Assembly (NCBI GenBank): GCA_023374045.1
Contig: CM041777.1
Location: forward strand, 478,183,594 to 478,247,593
DNA: 64,000 bases
Reading direction: 5' to 3'
DNA from: Limonium bicolor
Lineage: Eukaryota; Streptophyta; Magnoliopsida; Caryophyllales; Plumbaginaceae
Shown: one piece after another, positions 23,709-35,082 of the stretch
How the letters are laid out: each line of letters opens with the position of its first letter
How positions within the stretch are numbered: position 1 is the first letter of the stretch
Notes under the pieces: generated by a model
Database searches by the model: none
Told to the model about the DNA's origin: nothing
Seen by the model: the letters and a program-made list of their open reading frames with translations, nothing else
Program-made: the position numbers and the translations under genes

Positions 23709-24864
23709 CAAAAAAATAAAATAAAATAAAAAAATAAATAATATATTTTATTATATGATTATAACAATCATATGTATACATATATATATATGCCTATACA
23801 CATATATGCATATATGTAGTAGTACACTATAAATGAAGTAGTAAAGGTAAGAAAGTAAGTATGAGTAGGAAAACAAGTGTAAAAAGTAACCAAGTAAGTT
23901 GAGAGTATGAGAACATTAAGTACACCGGGATAACGGGGTAAGTACGGGAGGAGTAATTATTTGTGTATCGTAAGAGTATAGTATTAATAATAATGTTGGA
24001 ACATTATCAGTGGAACAAGTGTGAACCAAGGAACAAGGGAACACGTGTTAAAGCTAACTCCGGTGAAAGGTATGATTTTCTCATGCCCCGTATGCTAACC
24101 GAGTTACGTTGATTTGTATGCTGTATGCCGGCTAATCAAGACTAAAGCATGAAAATGGTTTATTGTCTTCATTGTATGTCTTGATGTATGTTGCGTGAGC
24201 TAACCCCTCTTGATTGATTGTGTGGCTTCCATTAGTGCGTAGTACGACTCATAGATGAGTCTTGTTGTGTAGTGACTCGTAGTAAGAATCACGTCGTGAA
24301 CTAATGGAAATGTAGCAACGCACTAAACTATCGAATCAACCAATGGTAACGCAACCCAATGAACTCACTAGACTGTGAGAGAGTGTACGGGAGTAATAAC
24401 CTCCCGATAACGGTAGGAGAACCGAGACGAATAATCCACAACTAATAAGTATTGGAAGTGTACAAGTAACCTCTAATAGAGGAATTAATCTTGGTGCAAG
24501 ACATGAACCATGAGAGTAGTAAAGAATGATGAGGGATCTCCAACCCCTTAGCAATTAGTCGACCCATTATGAGAGGACCCGACTGATGTAAGCATGCCCC
24601 GAACGAGAGAGTATTCGATATGTTGGGGAAACCCTTAAATCTGAGGATACCAGACGGTGGTAATTCCCTAAGCTAGCAGAGGTTATCGAGAGAGATACTT
24701 CTAGGCTAATCCATGAGATTGTATTATACTCTGAGAGAAGAGTGTTGGGAATTTGAGTAGTCCGGTAAAACGGACATTTAAGTATTTGAGGAGCTAAGCG
24801 TATAACCCTCGTATTGTAGGTCCGGTGGCGAGTCTTGTGTATGACTCCGCCTAGAGGCCAAAGT

Positions 24865-25140
24865 AATGAGTAATGAGTATTGCATAAGTATGAGCAAAGT
24901 AATGAGTACTGAGTAAGAAGTGAGTATGGGTATGTAATGAGTACCGAGTATTGAGTATGTATGAGTAAGTACTGAGTACTGAGTACGTATGAGTAAGTAT
25001 GGAGTATTGAGTAGCAAGTATACACAAGTGTAGTAACGAGTACAGAGTAAGGATCGTGTACGAGTAGGATACCGAACATGGAGTGATGAGTATACAAGAG
25101 TAAGGAGTAAGTATGAGTAGAGTAACGAGTAACGAGTACG
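24865..25140. repeat. GAGTA-rich repeats (A, LTR 2)
   Basis: Counterpart of 5858-6125, with more regular GAGTA spacing than in LTR 1. Confidence 0.55.
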
Positions 25141-25415
25141 CAACGAAAGAGTATTGAACAAATAGCTAGTATGAACGGTTGACTATCGAATTGTCTTCCT
25201 TAGTAAGTATTGAACCTTGTATGTGTATGTAGGTATTGTGAATATATTTTGTAGCATGAGTATGTATGTATGCATGTAAAATGAACTCCATGTACATCCG
25301 ACCCAAGTAGTCGGCGTACCGCGGTTAGCACGCGGTATATGCGAATTTCATGCGCAGCGTAAGCTGACCCCCTCGGGGGACCGTTTTTAGTGTGCAGGTA
25401 CCCGAAGCTGACCAC

Positions 25416-27464
25416 TGTGAGCCTTGATTTTAAACCCTATCCTATGTGGATTAACTTGATTGGGATCTAATCGGGTTTTAGGTCCACTTATAGCCTAAGA
25501 TTAATAACTATGTCATATACCAATAATTATTAAAACCTAAGCTAGCTCACCGGAACCTATTATGAGTCGCCACCTAATTTTAACCTAGATCAAATTAGGA
25601 AAGGAGAGTTCGGGTTCAGGGGCTTAATATTCGACTTGATTAGGGTTCAAATTACTTTCATTACCCTTCCTAGGTCGTTTTTCCTCTACTTGGTCTATTT
25701 ACGGCTTTCTACAAAGTTGTTTTTAACCTAGGTGTGCGCTTCTGTTTTTTTTTTATTTTTTTACATTTTTTGACAGAAAATTAAAGTGAAATTGAAAGTT
25801 ACCTAAACTAGGGTTTCGGAGGCAGAATTAGGTCAAATTTTTATGCCGTCCGTGGCCACGGACCTAATGTCCGAACCCACGGACCCTAGTTAACCTATGT
25901 GAACATAGAAGTTGAATTTAAACAGAAACGAGATTTTGAAAAGTCCGGGGCCACGGACAGGACGTCCGTGGGCCCGGACATGTTTTATAAAACCATAACT
26001 TTTGAAAATAAAAATATCCCGCCACCGTCCGGGGGCGTCCGGCTTTCGGACAGAGCGTCCGGGACCCCGACATAGCGTCCGTGGGTGCGGACCGACCTCG
26101 GACGGCGGCGTTAAGGCTGTTACCGGCGGTGTTTTTTGGCTCAAAATTTATGGGTACGTAGCCTGAAAGATTCTAAACATGTTAGTGATCAAAAGTTTTC
26201 AATTTGACTACGAATTAAGGACGAAACGTATTGAACAAGTTAGTGGACAGAAACGCAAACAAACCTTAATTCAGAAGCAAAGAAAAGTCAGTTCGAACAG
26301 GAATTTCAACCAGAAGCGTATTGTGATCAGTGGAGTTAAAGAATTCGAATTCTAACCTGTTTTGGCTTCGGGATTTGGTTGTTCCTTCACGTCGGGAAAC
26401 TTCAAACGCGTCGTTGGTAGCCGATCCGGTTCAGCTTCGACCCGGGCTTCTGATTTCTTCTTCCTTGTATGATTAAAGACGGTTTGCTTCTGTTTTTGTG
26501 ATGTTTTGGTGCTTGGAAGTTCAATAGGAGAAGAAAGGATGAGTTTTTGGTGATTTTGGGGTGATTTCTGCAGTGTTTCGGTATTGATTTGAGGCTTGGA
26601 AGTGTAAAAACGTGGGAAGAAGGTTTGTGGCTGTGTTCTCTGACTTTGGAGGTGTTCTTCCCTGCCCTAGTTCGTTTTTTGGGGGTCCTTTTATAGAAAG
26701 AGCATGGTCAAATTGATAGAGCAAGATCTTTATCTAAAACGCTGATTTCGTGCTCTAAGGGAATCTGATTTTGTAAATTATGTTTCAGGCCGAGATAAAT
26801 TATGAAATTTTAACTGAAGATAAAGGATGATTTTTAAGAATTTTGAGAGTTGGAATCGGGTTATTTTGATAAATAACCGATTAGATAAAATCTTGCAATC
26901 TGGAATCTCCCATAATTCATAACTTATTATTGGAAAGTCGAAATAACGAAATTCCAACGGCATTAGTCTCTAATAAACATCCTCTATCTTGTGTTAAATT
27001 GCATGACGTTTTGTTTTAATTTAGGTATTTTCCATAGGAGAGAGAAAATTGCAAAAATGATTGAATTTCTCTTTTAAATTTTGGGCTAAGGTACCAAATA
27101 AAATAATTTCAGGTTTATGACTGTATGTAGTCATGCTAACCATGTGACAATTTTATTTTAATTTTGGAAACCTTTTATTATTTCTATTTTGAGGTTATTT
27201 CATGTGTTAATTAAAGAAATTAGCTTATAATATGAATTAAAAGCTAAATTTCCAGAATAAATATTATCAGAAAATCATGAAATACCTTTCATAATGACTA
27301 TGATATTTGGAAGTGTTTGGAGATAATAAACAAGTCATATGAAAATAGAAAATCCCGATAATGTCCTTGGAAAATCCCGCCTTGGTGCTTTTTGACCCCT
27401 TTTGCCCTTTGTAACACGTATGCCTTAGAGACTACTCCGAGGGGTTGAGATTTTGGGTATAACA
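25416..27464 (-). repeat. Element E2, 3' LTR
   Basis: 2,049 bp. Matches 6392-8466, including the GTCCG cluster (about 25855-26110) and a minus-strand TATA box near 26687-26697. Confidence 0.85.
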
Positions 27465-27570
27465 GATTGCCCCCCGTCAACTAGGCTTTGTAATGAAGAT
27501 GAAAAGACTAGTTGATGCCTGAGTGACACCCCAAATTTTGGGATCTTAAAAGACCCTGTATGTGGATTGT

Positions 27571-28735
27571 GTCGAGCTATTCTAAGGCGCTGACTACCTA
27601 AAAACGAAATGACGAAGTAAATGTCAAGCGATTCTGCGGCGTTGACAACCTAAAAGATGAAGTAATGTCAAGCGATTCTAAGGCGTTGAAAACCTAAAAG
27701 ACGAAGTAATGTCAAGCGATTCTAAGGCGTTGACAACCTAAAAGTCGAAGCAATGTCAAGCGATTCTAAGGCGTTGACAACCTAAAAGACGAAGCAATGT
27801 GTAGATGCAAGAATGTTGATGATGCTCGGATGCTTCTGGGGACCGAAACCCGTGCCAATGCTCCTGGCTGGACCCAATGTGGACTTATTGCCATCGTCCC
27901 CCAAGCCGGTGTGCAGAGATAACTCCTGGTAAAAACCCTGGGGACTTATTGCCATCGCCCACCATTCGTTGATCCCAAAATAAGTTGACATCGCACAGGA
28001 GGATTTATTGCCATCACCTCGCCAACTTTTCTGTCGCCAGGTCTTGTGACGCGCCTGGATAATGCAGATGGATGATATGAAGATGACGCAAATGAACGTG
28101 ATGCAAATGTAGATGATGAAAATGATGCAAATGATATGGATGATATGAAAATGATGTTCGGATGCTTCTGGGGACCGAAACCCGTTCCAATGCTCCTTGT
28201 TGGTATACTATGGGGACTTATTGCCTCTGCCCACCAACTGGGGTGCTGGGATAATTTCTAGATTACCAAGGGGACTTATTGCCACTGCCCGCTAGTTGTT
28301 TCTCCCAAGAAGTTGACATGAAGATGGGGACTTATTGCCTCTGCCCCGCCAACTTAGATCGCGCTCTGTCTCGTACCTGTCTCGCACTGAAGATGATACT
28401 AGGTCTCGTACTGGTCTCGCACTAGATGATGACGCTCGGTCTCGCACTGATGAAGATGCATGGTCTCGCACTGAAGTCTCGTACTAAATGGATGAAGAAA
28501 AAGCTGGATCCCGCACTGATTCTGGGTCACGCACTGAATGAAGATGTCTTGTACTAAAGTCTTGTAAATGATGGGTCTCGCACTGATGAAGATGGTGGGT
28601 CTCGCACTGAAGGAAAAGATGGGTCTCGCACTGAATGAAGATGCTAGGTCTCGTACTGAATGAGGAAACTGTAGGGCCTCGCACTGTTTTGTGTCTCGAA
28701 CTAAAAATGAGTTAGGAAGATAATGGTCTCGTGCA
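27571..28735. repeat. Three minisatellites of E2
   Basis: Counterparts of the E1 blocks: GTCAAGCGATTCTAAGGCGT units (27571-27800), GGGGACTTATTGCC repeats (27878-28352) and GTCTCGCACT repeats (28365-28735). In the third block a GTACTAAAGTCTTGTA phrase near 28550-28566 replaces a shorter stretch in E1, a unit-level difference between the copies. Confidence 0.75.
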
Positions 28736-29139
28736 AATGATGAAAACTGATTACTGGAGTGCCAAACATGGCAATGATGATAATATGTATGCAATCAAAA
28801 TATATGAAAGATACTCGTTCAAAACAGGAAACTGTTGGAAAAGTGCCGAACTTGGCAATGCTTGAGAAAAACCCTGCTGAAAAAGGAAAGTGAAATCATT
28901 TCCTGACTAAAAATTTCAAATCTGCAATTTGCTTCTTTAAAAATGAACATGCCATTGGTGGATGTGTGGTGTTTGTTGTGGTGCTAAAGGCTTTTGCCGG
29001 TGTTCCAGATTTGTGATAGACCAGGGATTAGGTTGTGATTTATGATGGGCTTGAGAGTGTGTGTGTGGTGGTAAGGGCTTATGTGTGTCTGTGGTGGGAT
29101 GGTGGTGCTCAAGCTTTGGGTTTCAATTGGTGTTGACAT

Positions 29140-29235
29140 GGCAATTGTTGGAACCAACAATTGCCCCCAGTATTTTTCCTTAGGACAATCCGAGCTAGAG
29201 TTCATGGCAATCGATCGGAACGATCGATTGCCCCC
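29140..29235. repeat. Twin perfect hairpins beside PPT-like tracts (E2)
   Basis: GGCAATTGTTGG (29140-29151) pairs perfectly with CCAACAATTGCC (29154-29165) across AA. CAATCGATCG (29208-29217) pairs perfectly with CGATCGATTG (29221-29230) across GAA. Each is followed by CCCCAGTATTTT. This copy keeps both hairpins intact. Confidence 0.8.
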
Positions 29236-29686
29236 AGTATTTTCTTTGATTAAACGTGCGATCAAGTCTTATCCTCACAGGGTTGAGGCTTATTCTTTGA
29301 TGTGGTGCTTCCTAACCTACACTCGATGTGGTCGGTGTTTGCACTCATTTCTCGCTCATGGTCATAACTTCTAAACCATTGAATTCGATATTTGATGGAT
29401 TTACGCATTTGATCTGTTACTTTCACGTGATAGGACACACAACTATCAAGTTGGAAGTCTTTAAAGCTTATAACGTGGCCATAGGGTGCGATGAAAGACG
29501 ACGGGATCATGGAGGGATATTTGAGGTATGTGGAGCTTAAATGGGTGACCAAAGCTGCAACTTGCGTCTTCTCTCGGATTCATCTTCATTGTCTTGAAGT
29601 TGTCTGGCTGCTTCATGTTGACGTTGTTTTCGAGCTTCTGGACCTGGACTTTTGGAGTTGTCCTTTACACCATTTCTCTTTTTTTG

Positions 29687-29947
29687 TCATTTGGACTTCT
29701 TCGAGGCGCTTCGGGTTTGCCTTTTTCTTTCTTTATCCTTCTTGACTTTGCCTTCGGGGTGCTTGTGTTTCCTTTTGGGCTTCGAGAGCTGCTTCGATGT
29801 GAGCTCTTTGGATCCTGTGTCACTCTGGGACCATTTGCGGATCACTTTGTCATGCTGACAGCGGCGTTGCTTCTTTGGACTGATGAGAGTGTTATCTGAG
29901 AGTCGGACTCCTTGCTTCCTCTGGTCACCGGGTCGGACATTCATCAT
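29687..29947 (-). CDS. Small basic ORF of element E2, unknown
   Basis: An 86-residue counterpart of the 10671-10931 frame. Its second half is strongly basic (KPKRKHKHPEGKVKKDKERK). A frameshift relative to E1 changes the middle residues, but the frame stays open and the tail RQTRSASKKSK is shared. Family not recognised. Confidence 0.25.
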   Translation of the reverse strand: MMNVRPGDQRKQGVRLSDNTLISPKKQRRCQHDKVIRKWSQSDTGSKELTSKQLSKPKRKHKHPEGKVKKDKERKRQTRSASKKSK

Positions 29948-31203
29948 TGGCTGGGTTATTTTGTGGAGTTCATAATATCGAAAAGGGATATATGAAAGGC
30001 TCAGCGGGGGTGCCTAGGGTTTAATGTCAGGGTTCACAAGCTTTTGGCTATGTGGTGCTGTACCTAGGTGCTTCGTCATTCCTGATAGTTGTGTATCCGC
30101 TCTTTGTTACTTTTCGCAGGTCTAAGAGTAAATTTACAAATTATCTCCTTCGGTCGGAGTTATGCCGTTTACTTTACCTTTGAATGTGGTCTCACCGGAG
30201 TCGTGTAAAAATGACACGCTCGTTCACTCGTGGTTTTTCCGCTCAAGACACTCTCGTGAATTTCACTCAGAGACTAGTTCACACGCTTAAACGAAAGATT
30301 AAAGATGATGATCCTGAACTCAGATTGCCCCCAGCATTGACCTGGGGTTTATGACAACACTTAAACGGATGTGGATTTGGAACCGCTTCGTGGGTTATTT
30401 GGATATTATGTGGTGAGTTGTGGTGTTTGGTTAGCCATGTTCGAATTTTTAGAAACAAGAGACAAGTCGTTCCATTGCATAGTCAGAAAATGATTACTTC
30501 GTGATCCTTGAAAGACGTGAGTGCTCTTTTTTTAAAAGTTTTTTCGAATAAATGAATGATGCCTCGTACCAAAATTATGAAAATGAACTATGTTTTATTC
30601 AACAAAAAGAATAATGTTGGAGATTACAAACTCAGGAAAACTACCGAAAACGATTCAAGGGAACTAACTACTACAAAAGTTGAAAGACAACTAATCAAGA
30701 AAAGGAATGCATCTAATGAGAAAAACACTAAAAAAACAACATTTCTGATGATGCCTGGGCACGCGTGCTCTACGCTCCCCACCATGTTCTTAGAATTGGA
30801 GCCCTTGGTCAATCAGATCCTGGATTCTGTGTTGTAGGGCTCTGCAGTGGTCAGTGTCGTGACCGGGCAGCTGATGAAAGTGACAAAATTGATTAAGATC
30901 CTTCCCCAAATGAGTAGTTCCTGGCCTCAGGGCGAGCGGTTGCATCGGATATCTTCCTCGGAGCTCTTCAAGTGCTTGTCTTGGTGTTCGGCCGATGTCT
31001 GTAAACTCTCTCTGTCGAGAACTCCGTCAGGATGGTTCTACTGTCCCGACGCTCCAACCAGGTCCTCTTGACTGTCGATCACTGCCCTCCTCATGTTGCC
31101 TGGTTCTCTTACGGGTGCAGCTTTGGATGCAAGTTGCTGCTCCTGGTTGTCTGATCACTTTCCTGAGTTTTGTACCAATTTCTTTAACATTCTCCTCCGA
31201 TCC

Positions 31204-31437
31204 TCAGACCCTAATGGAGCCAACTTCAATGCAGTCATAAAGGGTGTTGAGAAGCCTGTCTACTAACTCATCCCGTGCTTGACGTTCGGATTCGAGGGAA
31301 AGAGCCTTTGCTTTCAACTCTTTGATAACAGCAACGTAGTTAGATTCCACGGCGTCCATGGCAGCACTATGCCTCTGCTCCATGGCTTCAATGGTGGCCA
31401 TGTGCTTTTGTTCCAAAATTACGAGTTGGGCTTCCAT
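31204..31437 (-). CDS. Small coiled-coil ORF of element E2, possible gag remnant
   Basis: A 77-residue minus-strand frame starting MEAQLVILEQ, about 1.2 kb after the primer site. Charged and Ala/Leu-rich heptads suggest a coiled coil. It matches 12134-12430 but keeps the cleaner start; a one-base change creates an earlier stop after GSIRV. No catalytic motif is present. It may be a non-autonomous element's gag-like remnant. Confidence 0.4.
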   Translation of the reverse strand: MEAQLVILEQKHMATIEAMEQRHSAAMDAVESNYVAVIKELKAKALSLESERQARDELVDRLLNTLYDCIEVGSIRV

Positions 31438-32647
31438 GTCGATTGGACCGCACTTAGGACTTGAGTCTACCTGTGTCCAAGGTGTCCATTATTAGCTAAC
31501 GAAAGGAAGTGGGCTGAAAGATACTAAGGTGAGAATGACGCTTCACAAGATAGATCAAAACAGACTTAGGCTGAAAGCAAGTGGGCCAGGATACCCAGAG
31601 AATGAGGTGTTTGGGCTGGAGTATCTCTCAGACTGGAATTTGGACTGAAATGTAAACAGATGGTTTGATTGGGCCTGAGAGGTAACACCTAGATCTAGGG
31701 TTTTGGACCAGGGCCCGAATAAGAAGTCTACCTAGACTAGAATGAGCCCTTGGGCCGGAATGTGTTTGGGCCTGGAGTAAAGCACATGGGCTGGAATGAT
31801 CCCTAAATCACAAATGGGCCTAACTTTCTTTGGGCCAGAGAAGATGGTTGCTAAGCAGAAAAATTTTATTTTCAGAACTTGTGGGTTATTTCAAGTTCAG
31901 GTGGATTCCTTTTTTTAAGCCTAGAACTAATTGGATAATTCAAATTGGGCCAGAAGAGAAATCACCTAAGTCTAAGCTTTTGGGCCGAAGCCCGAATGAC
32001 TCACATATTAACCCAAACAGGACCTCTGGGCCACAAACAAGTAGAGCCGCCAATTCGGTTGGGCTAGGTTAATGTAGGAGAGGTTCCTATCAATCTCTAG
32101 GCTGGGTAATGGGCCGATCATACAAGCAAACAAGGCCCACACAAATTCAACATGTCCTCACTTGACGGTTAAATCAATTTGGGTATGGATCGATCCGGAG
32201 AGGTGCTTGGGGCTCGGGCCCAGGTCGCCACAAAGGAATAGGGCTTGCACGCTATTCTCTTTGGGCTTCCCCACTTTTTTCACATCACCTGAAGGTGTGC
32301 GTCTGCGGCCGGGTCTTTGACTGACCTAACCATGGGCTAGGTAAGGACACTGCCAGGAAAACGCTTGAGGCTAAGGCCCAGGTATTAAGGGGATGTGGTT
32401 AGACGACATCCTCCTCTTTTCCCCTGCTTATTCACATCACCTAAAAGGTGTGAGTCCCTGACAGGGGACCCTCAAACGGGTCCCGGGATGAAATCGGTTT
32501 AGGTGGACCCTCGCTTTCATATGATGCAAAGGTGCAGAAAATTAAAGTGCGCACAAAAGTAAACAAACAAAGTAATAAAGCCATAAATAAACATTTTTCG
32601 AGTTAAGCCCTCTTTCTTAAAATTAATCAAGTTAATATTAAGAGTTT

Positions 32648-32666
32648 GTCCCCAGCAGAGTCGCCA
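32648..32666 (-). other. Primer binding site of element E2
   Basis: Minus strand TGGCGACTCTGCTGGGGAC, identical to E1, three bases after the LTR end. Confidence 0.75.
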
Positions 32667-32669
32667 GTC

Positions 32670-34708
32670 TGTGAGCCTCGATTTTAAACCCTATCCTATG
32701 TGGATTAACTTGATTGGGATCTAATCGGGTTTTAGGTCCACTTATAGCCTAAGATTAATAACTATGTCATATAACAATAATTATTAAAAGCTAAGCTAGC
32801 TCACCGGAACCTATTATGAGTCGCCACCTAATTTTAACCTAGATCAAATTAGGAAAGGAGAGTTCGGGTTCGGGGGCTTAATATTCGACTTGATTAGGGT
32901 TCAAATTACTTTCATTACCCTTCCTAGGTCGTTTTTCCTCTACTTGGTCTATTTACGGCTTTCTACAAAGTTGATTTTTAACTAGGTGCGCGCTTTTCTA
33001 TTTTTTTTTTTATTTTTTTACATTTTTTTTGACAGAAAATTAAAGTGAAATTGAATTACCTAAACTAGGTTTCGGAGCAGAATTAGGTCAAATTTTTATG
33101 TCGTCCGTGGCCACGGACCTAATTCCGAACCACGGACCCTAGTTAACCTATGTGAACATAGAAGTTGAATTTAAACAGAAACTAGATTTTGAAAGTCCGG
33201 GCCACGGACAGGACGTCCGTGGGCCCGGACATGTTTTATAAAAACCATAACTTTTGAAAATAAAAATATCCCGCCACCGTCCGGGGGCGTCCGGCTTTCG
33301 GACAGAGCGTCCGGGACCCCGGACATAGGTACCGTGGGTGCGGACCGACCTCGGACGGCGGCGTTAAGGTGCTGTTACCGGGCGGTGTTTTGGCTCAAAA
33401 TTTATGGGTACGTAGCCTGAAAGATTCTAAACATGTTAGTGATCAAAAGTTTTCAATTTGACTACGAATTAAGACGAAACGTATTGAACAAGTTAGTGGA
33501 CAGAAACGCAAACAAACCTTAATTCAGAAGCAAAGAAAAGTCAGTTCGAACAGGAATTTCAACCAGAAGCGTATGTGTGATCAGTGGAGTTAAAGAATTC
33601 GAATTCTAACCTGTTTTGGCTTCGGGATTGGTTGTTCCTTCACGTCGGGAAACTTCGAACGCGTCGTTGGTAGCCGATCCGGTTCAGCTTTCGACCCGGC
33701 TTCTGATTTCTTCTTCCTTGTATGATTAAGGACGGTTGCTTCTGTTTTTGTGATGTTTTGGTGCTTGGAAGTTCAATAGGAGAAGAAAGGATGAGTTTTG
33801 GTGATTTTGGGGTGATTTCTGCAGTGTTTCGGTATTGATTTGAGGCTTGGAAGTGTAAAAACGTGGGAAGAAGGTTTGTGGCTGTGTTCTCTGACTTTGG
33901 AGGTGTTCTTCCCTGCCCTAGTTTCGTTTTTTGGGGGTCCTTTTATAGAAAGAGCATGGTCAAATTGATAGAGCAAGATCTTTATCTAAAACGCTGATTT
34001 CGTGCTCTAAGGGAATCTGATTTTGTAAATTATGTTTCAGGCCGAGATAAATTATGAAATTTTAACTGAAGATAAAGGATGATTTTAAGAATTTTGAGAG
34101 TTGGAATCGGGTTATTTGATAAATAACCGATAGATAAAAATCTTGCAATCTGGAATCTCCCATAATTCATAACTTATTATTGGAAAGTCGAAATAACGAA
34201 ATTCCAACGGCATTAGTCTCTAATAAACATCCTCTATCTTGTGTTAAAATTGCATGACGTTTTGTTTTAATTTCGTATTTTCCATAGGAGAGAGAAAATG
34301 CAAAAATGATTGAATTTCTCTTTTAAATTTTGGGCTAAGGTACCAAATAAAATAATTTCAGGTTTATGACTGTATGTAGTCATGCTAACATGTGACAATT
34401 TTATTTTAATTTTGGAAACCTTTTATTATTTCTATTTGAGGTTATTTCATGTGTTAATTAAAGAAATTAGCTTATAATATGAATTAAAAGCTAAATTTCC
34501 AGAATAATATTATCAGAAAATCTGAATATACCTTTCATAATGACTATGATATTTGGAAGTGTTTGGAGATATAAAACATCATATGAAAATAGAAAATCCC
34601 GATAATGTCCTTGGAAAATCCCGCCTTGGTGCTTTTTGACCCCTTTTGCCCTTTGTAACACGTATGCCTTAGAGACTACTCCGAGGGGTTGAGATGTTGG
34701 GTATAACA
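32670..34708 (-). repeat. Element E2, 5' LTR
   Basis: 2,039 bp. TATA box on the minus strand near 33939-33949. Carries many single-base deletions that the three other E LTRs lack, concentrated at 32960-34570. Confidence 0.85.
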
Positions 34709-35082
34709 ACCACCGTTCGAGAGAGTAGTACGGGGACTGCTATGTAAGCATGGGTAGTTGTATGAAAAGGGATTGTACTTGTAATGTATTGGGAAATTGA
34801 AAGTCCAAGCTGTATCGGTAACTTAAGGATTGTAGTATACTCGGTATAGTAATGATTGAAGTTGTAATTGAATTATGGATGAGTAAGCAATGGGAAGTAT
34901 TGTATTATGTAGAGTACTCGGTATGTTCACATTCATCAGACCGATAGTATGTAGAATTGTAACTCGCCTTGTTAGTCACGTGGGTGACTAACGGCATTGT
35001 ACACCCGCCGTTGAGTAAGTAATATCCGCTGCGAAGGTAAGTATGGTACAGTAATGACGGTATTAGCGGTAGAGGTATTACA
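34709..35082 (+). repeat. Element A, LTR 2, end part
   Basis: Second ACCAC copy (34709-34713), then the LTR end matching LTR 1 (GATAGTATGTAGAATTG, GAGGTATTACA) and not LTR 3 (GATTATGTAGAATTG, GGAGTGTTACA). Confidence 0.85.

Larger units (their letters stand above)
21198..25415 (+). repeat. Element A, LTR 2 (middle, recombinant), first part
   Basis: Interrupted by E2 and completed at 34709-35082. Its first ~430 bp share substitutions with LTR 3, for example GCATTAAATAACC, TTTAGTGCACG, CATCAATGGG and TTCCGGAAAACGGG. From about 21683 it shares substitutions with LTR 1, for example AAAAACGCTCC, GGGGGCCGGTT and CCACCGATTT. This mosaic is what recombination between a 3' and a 5' LTR predicts. Confidence 0.85.
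27465..32669 (-). other. Element E2 internal region
   Basis: Near-identical to the E1 internal region. Polypurine tract at 27465-27480; no identifiable pol. Apart from the listed repeats and two small ORFs, 29950-31200 and 31500-32640 hold nothing I can name. Confidence 0.6.
25416..34708 (-). mobile_element. Element E, copy 2, nested in A's LTR 2
   Basis: 9,293 bp with the same insertion point and the same ACCAC duplication (25411-25415 and 34709-34713) as E1. Parts: 3' LTR 25416-27464, polypurine tract from 27465, internal region, primer site 32648-32666, 5' LTR 32670-34708. It is a duplicate of E1 made with the host LTR, not a second insertion. Clustered one-base deletions mark 32960-34570. 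Confidence 0.88.
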
